From Alnus glutinosa (lineage: Eukaryota > Streptophyta > Magnoliopsida > Fagales > Betulaceae), in NCBI RefSeq assembly GCF_958979055.1, contig NC_084886.1:2747001-2811000 (forward strand): 64,000 nt of DNA, written 5' to 3'. The notes below the pieces were generated by a model, which saw nothing but the letters and a program-made list of their open reading frames with translations, was not told the origin of the DNA and made no database searches. The translations under genes were made by a program, and so were the position numbers. Shown piece after piece: positions 37,086 through 48,662 of the stretch (position 1 is the first letter of the stretch; each line of letters opens with the position of its first letter).

Positions 37086-37581
37086 CATGTATTTTTTTTT
37101 TTTTTTTTTTTTTAAGTAATTAACCCTAAAGAAAAAGTTGAGACCATCTCGATTTATTTGGGAGGGAAATGATTTTTGGGGGACATTTTACCATCCCTCG
37201 AACAGGTATTTTAAATTAAAAAAATATATTTTTTTTTATTAAAAAATAACTTTTGATATGACATTAAAAGTTAATTTTTAATAAAAAGATCATCTTTTAA
37301 TGAAAGGGGTAGGCTTACCCGTCCCATGGCTATCACTGCTCTTTTAAAAAAAGAAAAAAAAAAGATGCGTTTCGCGTTTTTGGCAAGCAACACATGGGAA
37401 ATTAATTCCCAAAGCCGCAAATCCAACTACTCTTTCGGTTGAAAACCTAGTTCCAGAGCACCAGAGGTTAAGCTTAATCGGAAGCTTAAAGGCCTTAATT
37501 ATCAGCAAGTATATCTCACTTCACTCACTGAAATCTTCAATTTTTGAAACATTCACAGCGACGCCCTTGGGGTTTTAGACA

Positions 37582-40500
37582 ATGTAAGTTCGCTTTGTTG
37601 TCATTCGATTTGTTTGGTTGATGAGAAAATTAAAATCTCTAATTTTCTTCATTTTTGTTCATTCGCAATTTTAACTCTCTCTCTCTCTCTCTCTCTCAAC
37701 TTTTGTTGTTTGTTTTCCCTATATTTTCTTCCAATTGTTGGGGTTTGTATGCATTTAGGGGAGCTGTTAAGTTGGAACTTCGTTGTCACCAAAGAATTGA
37801 TGGAATCTCCGTGGATCCTGATCCGGATTGGAAGTTTGATTCTCTATTATCAGAGCTTAATTCATTGGAAACGAAGCTCAACACCTCTGCAAAAGTTCCT
37901 GCACCTTTTATCAAAGCAAGACCACGGTATCACATTTTTCATACATGCTATATATCCAATGCGTTTAAATGGGTAGTTTCAATTTTTTTTATGAGAACAT
38001 ATATTTTGATTGTTTTTGCTAATCTGAGATTTTTTCAACTTCAACTCTGTTTAGAGATTTCTCAAATGAAAAAAGTGCTAATACAAGTCGTAGGCCTTTT
38101 GTAATGCGCGTGTCCGAGGATGAGATGGAGGACACTGAAAGCAAGGTTGAGGAGGATCGAAGTCTAGTGGCTGCAAAACGGTTCAATTGTGATAAAATTT
38201 ATTTGAGGTGCCAAATTGTCTTCCATTTCACACGGGCAACTATATTTGACAATGTAAAATGTTTTTTACGGGATGCTTGTCGGACAATCTTGTTTTCAAT
38301 TACCCATGTCTAAGCATTCCAATGTAGGACATTGATGTTTTGCTGCAAATATTCAATGATAATGTTTGTATTCATTTTTACCTTTCAGCAACAGTGATGA
38401 TTCTGATTATGAGTCGGATCTTGAATTCCAATCCTACTTGGTGGGTGAAGTGGGATCAGTAGAAGGTGCTTTGTGTGAGCTAACCCATGAACATAAACTT
38501 GATGTTAAGGTATGTTGCTATTTAGATTTGATGTTGTTTGTTATGTTTTCCACTAGATAGAGCCTTAACATATTTACAGAATCTTTATAGGTATGTGACT
38601 TGAAAATTAGGATCCTTTCATTCCCACATCCATAGAGTTATTTTTAGAATCTACTACTACTGCTGCTACTTCTAGTACTTACTATTACCAAATATTTATG
38701 GAGGTAAGATATCTGGGTTTTTTCCTTTTAATATATATATAAATCATTCTCTGTTGAACCTGGATGTAGAATGATTTATGTGTTATCTTTTGTTGTTTAC
38801 TTTCCTTTTTGAATTTTGAGTTGTTATAGTTTGATTTATGTCTGGTTGTGTGACTCATTAATCATTTTTTCCTGGTGCATAAAAATACTGTGGATTGACT
38901 AACAGGAGGAAATTAGAAACAGAATTTCTGCATTAGAGACAGATTTGATGGGTCAAAGTGAAAAGTCCAGTTCTGCACTCACTCGGGTTGAGAGATATAG
39001 AGAAGCAAGATGGGAAATGGATAGGAAACTTGATACTCACTACCAACGCAAGATGTAAGACCATTTGCTATTTCTTTATATGGCATTCTTTATTCTAAAG
39101 ACATGGTTGTTATTTTGGAATATCCTAGTTTCTATGTTTGTGTCTTTCTGCTACCTTTGCCTGCTATGTCTAAAGTCCTAAACTTATAATAGACCTATTA
39201 TGTAGCATGACCTTTCTAGTTGCTGATGTTTCATCCCTAATATGAATTTTCTTTTCTCATAGACTTAATACTGTTTCTCTGTAGAATATAATAAAGAATA
39301 ACATATGAGGGATGGAGGGAGGGCTGTAATTAATAGGAATTAAAAATGAATAGGTGACTGAAAAAGTTTCATTGATAAGTTTATTAGAGATCTTTGATAC
39401 TTGGCAAGATTCTCAGGTCCTTGGAAATGTGAATCTAAGAAATATATTTGGAAGATTACCTATAAAATATATATATATATATATATTTGGAAGATTAATT
39501 TCATGTTGTTTCATACGATCTACAATAAGTGTATTATTTTTTTTGGCGAAAATGAATGAGGAGTTTGGTATATAAATTGAGCAAAAGACATTTGTTTTAC
39601 CATCGTCAAAATATGACATTTAAGGATGCAAACTTTGTTTTGGCATCCATTGTTGTCTCATGCTGGAGCATGATTGAATTTGTTTTAGGGTGCGTTTGGG
39701 ATTGCGATTTCGTAGACAATAAGTGCGATTTTAAACCAAATCGCAGAATATAATTCGTTTGGGAACTGCGTTTTTAAAAATTGTTATTTGAAAACGCATG
39801 AAATCTGCTTTTTCAAATCGCAGGTGAGATGGTGCTTTTTTGAAAACGCAGAATTTTAAAGGTTAATTTGTTATTTTAAATGCTAAACTGCAATTTTGCC
39901 AAACGCTTAACTGTGTTTTTAAAAATCATTTTTTTCAAATCGCACATTTTAAAATCGTGATTTTAAATCGCACTTTTTGAAATCGCAAACCCAAACGAAC
40001 CCTTAATGTTCATATGTTCATTAGTCTTGAAATCTAAATTGCATTGTGAATTTATTTTTATCGTTCTCTAGGTAGTGTAATGGATGCTATTTTTCCCCTT
40101 TCATATTCTTCCTTTTTTTTGGGGGGGGGGGGGGGGGGGGGGGGTGGGGGGAGTATGGGTCAAAACCAATTAAAAATCCCAGAAACAGTTTTTGACATTT
40201 CCTTACAACCATTGTAGTGCAGAAGCACTTGATAATCACTTGACTGCTGTCCAGCGGGACCATGAATTGAGATCGCAGATAGAAGAAAGGAAAATAAGAA
40301 GTGATGCAGCTTATGAAGAAGCCAAAAGAAAGGAAAAGGCTCTTCAAGAAGAAAAACTACGCCAAGAAAAAGCTAAAGTGGAATCCGAGGTTTGTTGACT
40401 TGACCTTTCAGTTCTTAGCTGTTTTCCTGGCAAAAATTTTGTTAATTTGCAAGCTTCCTTTGTTCATGATATTCTGATAGATATCTTTTGATATGCTTTG

Positions 40501-43500
40501 TTGAGTTATCTTGTAAGTTCTTGGATTATGAGCAAACTGGAACTCCGTTGGCTTTTGAAATGCAACTTTTGTTCTTTGGGGCTTTCATTTTTCAAATTTT
40601 ATGCTAACACTTTTCTATTTAACTCTACAAGACAGTTATCATCAAATTTTCCAACACATGCCTTACTCTACATGCCTTTCAATTTTTTTTTTTTCATTGC
40701 TACATTGTTTCAGAGTCCTATATTTCTGTGAGAAACCACTACCTCTAACTGGTTTCTGATCACTTGCCCCCCCACCCCCAATCTAGTGGAATCCGATATA
40801 GCGTTGAAGCACTTCAGATACATCTACTCGATTGAACTTTATCAGTAGTTAAAAAATGTTTTGAATTCAGGCAAGACTTAGAGCCGAGGAAGCAAAAAGA
40901 GCTGCTTTGGAAGCTGAGAGAAGAGAAGCAAAAGAAGCTGCAGAAAGGGAAGCTATTGCAACCTCTACTAGAGTTGCTGCTAGGGTAGCACAAGAAGAAG
41001 CTGCCGGATGCCAAATGGAAGCCAATTCTCAAACTTCAAATGAATCCAAAGGATTTGCATCTGATGCAGCAAAAAAATCGCAATCAGCAAGTACTATTTT
41101 TTCCTTTTTCTTTTTGTACTTGATGGATTTGTTATAACATGCTTTGCTCTTGTGTATAGTGACTTGATTCATTTAAGATTTTTGCTCTCATCTGAGATAT
41201 TAATTGCAATGTGACGGTAGGTAATGTACTCAGTGCTGCAGAAAGTGCTCTAAATTTAGAACAGGGGAGACTACAGAAATTTAAAGAGATAGACGAAAGA
41301 AACCAGGCTTTGAGGTTGACTTACAATAAGGTATTGCTAGGCTCTACAGATATTAAGTTTTCAAATATTGGAATGTATGTTTTCCATAAGTTTATTGACG
41401 CCTGGATAGTGTTGTTTGTAGATTAGGTTTCTAACTGTTAAATCAGTTATTTTATTGAATTCGAAGTATGCAATATAATTCTATGAATATATAGGATCTC
41501 CTACAATTTTTTCTTTGGGGTATGTTTACCTGCTTCCTTTAGATAGTGAGTGACATGTTCTCGTTTTTTGTTAGGATTTCAGCAGCTATGAAAGACATAT
41601 TTCAAGGTTGATAAAACAAATAAGTGGGACAAAAGAGGTTGTCAGGTGAGGTGGATTTGAGTTTCATTGAGTCCAGCCAAACATTTCGTAATCAATAGAC
41701 TTTGGTTTTCCTATATTATCTACATTACTGTACCTAAATTATGTATTTTTTTATTTTTTTTTGCCTTCAATTGGTAAGTTACACCCAATGGTTCTTGAAC
41801 CCACTATTTCACCCTCCAGCCCATTTTTATTGGGGGAGTACGTATTTTTTTTTGAGCTAGAGCTCATTGACTAGTACAGCCTAAATTATATTATCATGAT
41901 AAGTATGCAAATGGCATCAATTTTTGCCCTTCATACTAGCCAATCACAACTTTTCTTGGGACTTGCCCTGACAGTGATATGAAGGACCTAGTTTTTGCTT
42001 GCCTTCAAGTGGATTTTTACCCTGGACTTTGGTGGACCAGATTGGCTCGCTGGAAAAGTAGATTAAGTGCCAACCCCTTGGCCTTTTTGTTTTTTTGACT
42101 GCATCATTCAAGGTACTGAACTAATAAAGTGATTGTAACTGATCAGACTGGTTGATTTATCATTTGTGGTTCATTCGTGAAGAATGTACTTGCTGCTTCA
42201 GCCTCTTAAGATAGACGAGGGATTTCCTGTTTTTGAGATGATTTGATCTAGTGGCATGATTTAGGTTGGAGCCTGTATGAACTAACTACTGAGGCACTTT
42301 ATGGCCTTTGGCATGATAGCCGATAGCCTTCTAAGGCTCTGTGATTGGCTCTGGTTAGCCAATCCATCGGCTTCAGCTTTCAGAGCTGTAGAGAAGATGA
42401 ATTTCCTTCTAAGGCTGAGCAAGCCTCATTGTTAAAGAACTCAAATTCTGGTGTCATTCATGATCTTCATTTTGGTTAAAATTCTTTGCAGTAATGTAAT
42501 TAATACTTTGTATCTTTCTTTTTTTTTTTTTCTTTTTTTTTTTTAATTTTTTTTTTTTTTTTTATCAATTTACAACTTTCAGAGAAAAGTCATGCGATAT
42601 TATTGAGATTTTCAAGGATCCTCTTTGCCCTCAATCCATCAGCATTGCAGCGTTTGCAAAGAAGGTAATTTCAAGTATTTGGCCAAAAAAAAATTGCATT
42701 TTTTCTACCTTAATTCATTTTTTGTTTGTATCATAAGAGAATGGGAAGGATAGAAGGAAAATTTTGCAACATGCATGTTTAATATGCTTAATATGTTGGA
42801 AAATATGGGATTTTATTTGGTATGTGGAGATAGAGTTGAAGGACAACATTTAGAATTTGATCTATATTCCTTTCAAAAAAGAATTTGATCTATATACTTT
42901 GTAAGCATACATGCATATCAAAACAACGGAGAAGGTAGAAAGAACTTAGAAATTAGGTTTAACCATTGTATTGTAAAAGTTCTCTACTATGAACCATCAT
43001 GGGTTTAGACGGAATAAAAAACTAACATGTCTTTTCTTACTTTACTAATGGAAGCAAATGACAGGGTGTATGGGCATACACCAAACTTCAATTGCAACTG
43101 CCCCTTATATTACCATGTAAGGCCTTAACAGACTGAGATTGTCTGACAATAGGATTTAAATAATCATTTCCTCTTATTTTAAGAAATTAATTGGAGCCAG
43201 TTTTGAGAGGTTCTTCAGCTCATAATTTTTTGTCATCATATTTGATTGGTCTTAGACTTTCTACTATTATGCTCTGGTTTGAAAATTTTGCCATTACAGG
43301 ATACTGACAGTAAAAGTTATATTATTGGGTTTTTTTTTTTAATAAATTTTTAAGACAGTAAACTTAAACATAAAAACACTCCTATTCCAATTTTATTTTG
43401 ATACAGGTTGTCTCCCACTGTGAAAGCCCTGATATCGATGCCTTTGCATGTGGCCATGTCATTGTTCTTGTTACTTCACAGGTACAGCATGTTTAATTCA

Positions 43501-46500
43501 TTGGTATGGCTGCATGTTGATTAAAGAGATCCTTCATTGGTTAATGGCTGTTGTATTCTTGTATTCTCCTCTGTTTAACTTTCTTCTACACATTAGGATG
43601 ATATTCAAAGGTTGGAAAACCAAAGGATCCATTTCAGAACTTCAAACTATTGCAACATTAAGGACTATTTTGACTTGTTTTGTGCATATGAGAAAAAATT
43701 TGTACGCTCCATAAGCTGAGGGTGATTCCAGGTTGATGCAGATAGTAGTAGTGTAATTTGTTACTGTTAGGGTTTGATGTGGGCACCTTTTAGGGATATC
43801 TTAATGAAACAAAACTGATGTAATCTTTTCTTGGGAGTTAAGTTAGAGATTAATAAGGAGTAAATCTCCATTTATTTTGTAGTCTAGTCTAATAAAGAAT
43901 AGACATTCCAAATAAGGTTATAGGCTATTCGTGAGTATTCTTTGTCATTAGGATCTAAGTCAATGACGGCTAAACCTAGCCTAGTAACATGTAGCTATTA
44001 TTCCTCTAGAATTCCTGCATGATGTAAATGACGGCTAGACGTAATAGTTATGTCCTATGACCTAGCCGTCTCCTATTTAAGCATAATCCTAATGAATAAA
44101 ATATCATGCTTGAATATTATTAAAACCTAGAACATCTTTTGGTGTCTTGGAGGTCACAGCTCTTTCGAAGTAACCCATATCCTTTTTCCTTAGTTCTCGT
44201 GCTGTTTGGTTCACATAAAAAACCTAGAGGGGTTTCATGGAAGGTATTATTGTGAAATTGGAAGAAAGTTTTAAAAGTCACGTATTTGATACAAATGTTT
44301 GAGGATAGCCATCAGGATTTAGCTCTTTGTTCTTGTATTCCTATTCATCTGTAAATACACATGCAGACACATACATTGATATGACTAGTACAGTGCACAA
44401 GCCTCACATGAAAAATTTTAATCACAGTAATCCTTATCTCACAGAGAATGGTGCATGCCATTTCTTCATTTTATATGTACGTGCAGGTATGTTTGTAGGA
44501 AGAAATTGTGTGCTTCTTTCCTTGGAATCAGTGTTTATGCAATAATAAAGTCTTGCTATGCCAAAGTAATTCATCCATTTAGCTATATTGATTTCTGAAT
44601 TTACCGAAGATATAGAGTTTTCTCTGTACAATTGCATTGATATTGCTGAACTAACGTCTGAGTCATTAGTGTGAAAGTCTTACCAGGTCATGTCAGAGTT
44701 GAATAGAAGTTAACCAAAGCTGTAGCTCCTGTACATAATTACATTTATTTGCTTATCTTTTGAATCAGGTTCCACATGCAATGGATCTCCTTCTAGCTGA
44801 GTTCCACAGAGCTTGCATTTACACTGTTCCAAAGCACATAATGTACTCGAAGGTGATGTTTATTAACTCAAAGAAGCTATTTATTAATGTGTTGGTATCA
44901 TCATGCTATGGTGATTTTGAGTTTGACTTGGACCAGTTTTGAGGACAATTTGTCATGTCCTGTTAGTAGAATTGCATATAGAGGGTGAAGCCGTGAATTC
45001 GAGATCTACTGATTGTGTGTATTGATAACCAACAAAAAATTGCATTTAGAGGCAAAAAAAAAAAAAAAAAACTGCTCCCTGATTTACCCATTTCTGCAAT
45101 TGCCATTCGTATACTAATACCAAGGCAGGGTAAGGGTAACATTGATGTATTTTTAAGACTTTTTAAGACTCCCAAGGACAAAGTTTTGAAATAATCCGAT
45201 AGTTCATGGACAAAATTGGAAGCTCATATAAAGTTCATGAACCAAAATGGAATTTTGACCTACTTTTGGACATGTGCCAAAACTCAATTTATTGAAAGAA
45301 AATCAGAATATTCTAGATATTATGTTTGATTTCTTGAGTTTTAATTCTTCATATTCCTTAAACACTCAAAAATCGTTTAAAAATCTTGATAGAAAAGAAT
45401 TGCTGAGTTCCACAATCAATGTGTGGATGTTGTAGACAACAGAGACCCAATTAGTGATCACATTATCTGTGGGAAGCATTGATGGTCACTGTGGAATGTG
45501 GTGTATTTATGTCAACATGAGGATAAATGTATCTAGATTTTTTTCATTCTTTATTTTTTTTCTTTTGTACTTTCACTTGTACCCTTTCATCACTTATAAA
45601 ATTTCAATTAGAATGGTAGATTGTAAATTTTGAACTGAAAGGTAATTATAGGTATATTTTGTTATTTTCCTAAACCCTTCTTCTTAGAAAATATTCTTAA
45701 GTTATGGCTGGCTTAGGAGAGTTTAGAATTGGCTAAATTTGACTTAATTTTAATAATTATTCTTTCAAGTTTTTGACAAATCCAATAAAATACCAAAGTG
45801 GAAAGTTTAAATTTCTTGGCCTCATCTCTTGTTACTGCTGCTCTTGTTTTGGATTCTGCTGTTACTGTGTTGAATTTAAATTATTTTTCCTACGTCAGTC
45901 GACATTTGAATCCAAAGAGGCTTATTACAAGGCTATTGGATACAAAGAAAGAGATGGAAAGATTGAGAGCATCGAGGACTATTTGGGACGGTTAGGGTCC
46001 TACATGAAACTGTATGGGGCTATGATTCAGGTTTGTACATATGATCTTATGCGTTTGACATTTTTTGTGTTGAAGTGCTTTATTTTTAGTTATGGGCAAT
46101 TCACGAAAAGCCAGCTTTGTTGATATGGTACTATTGTCACACCTGTATTTAGTGTCTTTATTCAGAATGACTGTTTTGGCAGACAGAAGTAGAGGGCGTC
46201 CGGAACGAACATGGTCTGAAAGAAGGTTGGGCATGGATTGCGAGGTTCTTAAACACTCTGCCTGCCAACCGATATACCGCTGTTGCTCTGTGTGCGTTCC
46301 TGCAAGTAAGTTGGTATAGAAACATAATGCACTTTTGCAAAATAATATTTGAAAACTTTTGAAGGAAAAAATTGCATGTTTTCACAGGTGGCAGGGTTTG
46401 CTCTCTTCAGAAAATACAAATCTCAGTTCATGAAGATGCTTAGCATCATCTCTAACAACTTTCTGGAAGCATTGAAAGCACGTCAAGAGCCAGGGTTAAG

Positions 46501-46666
46501 TTTGACCATCGCCGAGATCCAATCCTACATGGAAGACAAGATGTTCCTCAAGGAGCCAAAGGGAAGGGGTCTGCAAGGTTCTTTGCTATCAAGTGTTATG
46601 GTGCCAGAGCCAGGTTACCAAGAATCGCATTATCGCCCGCCACCAAATAGATATTCCTACCACTAA
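37582..46666 (+). CDS. GLE1: GLE1, mRNA export factor at the nuclear pore
   Basis: GLE1 with inositol hexakisphosphate activates the DEAD-box helicase DBP5/LOS4 on the cytoplasmic face of the pore to release exported mRNA. Fifteen exons: 37582-37583, 37759-37926, 38055-38207, 38389-38509, 38906-39054, 40218-40389, 40871-41090, 41221-41330, 41575-41645, 42583-42664, 43407-43481, 44769-44852, 45899-46030, 46183-46305 and 46388-46666. They total 1941 nt, about 646 aa. The start codon is split AT|G by the first intron, giving MGAVKLELRCHQRIDGIS. Residues about 199-365 are a charged Lys/Glu/Ala coiled coil. About 380-590 is the GLE1 domain (FKDPLCPQSISIAAFAKK, FACGHVIVLVTS, LLAEFHRACIYTVPKH, GWAWIARFLNTLPANRYTA). 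All phases agree and no stop interrupts. Intron 5 hosts a MITE. The 5' half is duplicated as a pseudogene at 2095-5628, so this is the only working copy here. Confidence 0.96.
39688..40002. mobile_element. Tourist-like (PIF/Harbinger) MITE in GLE1 intron 5
   Basis: 315 bases, starting GGGTGCGTTTGGGATTGCG and ending CAAACCCAAACGAACCC, flanked by TTA on both sides (39685-39687 and 40003-40005). The pseudogene copy has the empty site 'gttttaatgttc' with a single TTA. This proves the insertion borders and shows that it came after the duplication. Confidence 0.93.
40121..40151 (+). repeat. Poly-G tract in GLE1 intron 5
   Basis: 24 G, one T, then 6 G, following a T-run; about 65 bases upstream of the exon 6 acceptor. 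On the transcript it is G-rich and could form a quadruplex. Confidence 0.92.
43764..44210 (+). mobile_element. Possible solo LTR in GLE1 intron 11
   Basis: Starts 'tgttagggtttgatgtggg' and has two diverged 'aatgacggcta' segments, a 'cctatttaagc' TATA-like motif and an 'aatgaataaaatatc' poly-A-like motif, as in Copia LTRs. The right border and target duplication were not found. Confidence 0.3.
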
Positions 46667-48662
46667 AATCCGAGTTTTGTCTCTTTTGTCACAGTTGGAG
46701 AGAACTCCTACAGAACGGTGTCCTCAAAAGGATTCATCTATGTTAGCTATGTGTAATCATCAGAAGGATTCACTTTATTAATTTCCTGAATTATATGCAG
46801 TTTGATTTGCTAATTGCTGATTCGAATTGATGTATATTGCATGTTATGCTTGTATAATATGTGCTGAATTGTTATTCAGCAATCATTTTCTTCATATGCA
46901 CTTATTTCTATGGTAAATAGTTTCGAGAATTTTCTTACCTTTGAAAAGTCAGGTATGTTTGTTGTAAGGTTTTTTTTTTCGTTTCTTTGAAAGTATTCTG
47001 ATAAGGTGAAAACATGTTTTGTGCTTTGAGCTTGTTTAGGTATTTGTTTTGAAAACAGAAAAACAAAATTTTAACAAACATGACCTCGTTAATTGCTCAT
47101 CGACCGACTAGTCCTTATAGTCACACTCAACCAGGAAAAATAATTTATTTTAGTAGTAAATCATTCTTAGTCATACCTAGTTCCTTTCTTATCTTCTCTT
47201 TTTCTTTTTCTTTTTGGCCTTTTTTTCTTCTTCTTTTTCTTGTTTTTTTTTTTTTTTGTTTTCTGTCCACATGAGAAATGGGGCCAAATCATGTGAAACA
47301 TATCATGTGGCTTATTAGGCTGCAGTTAGATCTATTTCCGGCTGCATTGCATTCCCACTTACTTTCCTCATTCCCCCTCGTGCTGCAAAGGTAATTTGTT
47401 ACTTTCTATCAATGTACTTATATATATATATATATATTTGCATGTAAGGCAGCAAGATTTACATGTATGCATTGTGGAGCTTATGGTTCAAACACAACCT
47501 TTGTGTAGCATTCATACCCATCTAGCTACTTCAACAAAATATTTGGTGAGCTGCTACATACTCACCAAATTCAAAAATCTTTGGGAGAGAATATTTAAAT
47601 AAAATAGTAAAAGTGAATAGCTAAAATAGAGAATAGGATGTGCTTTGAAAAAATAAGTAGCTAAAATAAAAAAAATAAAATAAAATAAAAGGATAATTTT
47701 TTAGCTAAAATAGTGAGAAAGGCTCCCATAATTTAAAGGAATTTTAATCTTCTAGAGTAAAAACTTTTATACTCAAATAGGTGGTGGAAGTCATAGTACT
47801 TTAATCCCCTTCAGTTAGAAGTCAACAAAGGGCATCCTAGGTGATGCTAATCATCCATCAAAATTCAAAAAGCTTACAAACCATCGTCCAGGAGTTGTCA
47901 TCAATCTTCACTATCATACAGCAACCGCATGTAGTTTAGAACACATGGAATTATCAATCTTTAAAAGCCATAGATTTTCAGTAGCGATATCCATAGAAAC
48001 ACATTCTTTCTCTTACAATCCCATTGGATTTTTACTTCTGCTTTCCTCACTAGCATAAGTACAAACTAAAAAAGATATATATATAAAATTAAAAAAAAAA
48101 TTAAAAAAATTAAATTAAAAAAACATGAATAAAAAAAATGAGGATGGACCAGAGTCTCTCGAAAGCTCTCTGAACCGACAAAACAAATCCTGATCTGTAG
48201 CAGTCCTAAATTAAGCAGCCTTGTCTCTTAGCCCATGGGAAGGGAGATTCCAATGTCCAGTGTTTTGTATAACCTTCAAAGAATAAATCTCTTTTCTCAT
48301 CAAGATAACAACCCCACTTGTCTTGACCTCTACCACACTAGTAGTTATGTAATACTTTTGCATCAACCTTGTGTCTTAGCCCCCCAGGGAATGCATCCAC
48401 CAAAATATCACCAAGATATGGAGGAGCCCTGCACATCCCAAAACTTCCCAGTCTCTGATATTGCTCATCTAAAACCACTTGAATTTTTCAAAATGAAAAA
48501 AAAAAAAAAAAAACGTGGTAGAGACACTCTTCAATAGCTAAGCTAACCTTCTATTGCCTCTAGAGCACAATCGTTGCCTCTAAATCATGAGATTTGTGCA
48601 GCTACCACGGGGACTAAGCACATGAAAGAAGTAATAATCTAAAAGATGCGCAGCAAAGCCGA
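46667..48662. other. Intergenic region between GLE1 and RGLG (convergent)
   Basis: Holds the two 3' UTRs. AT-rich with a short TA run (about 47419-47440) and T-rich tracts. Bases 47600-47720 repeat 'tagctaaaata', probably a MITE relic. No gene or RNA recognised. Confidence 0.4.

Larger units (their letters stand above)
23362..41943. repeat. Segmental duplication, right copy (unit B)
   Basis: Partner of 1-5946. The shared parts are 23362 to about 24920 and about 36690-41943; between them lies the transposon nest. Later insertions not found in unit A include the Tourist MITE at 39688-40002 and about 200 bp at 37163-37364. Confidence 0.9.

Noticed and set aside
43448-43714. 88-residue ORF in GLE1 intron 11
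   Set aside because: It begins inside exon 11 in another frame and runs into the intron; no homology seen.
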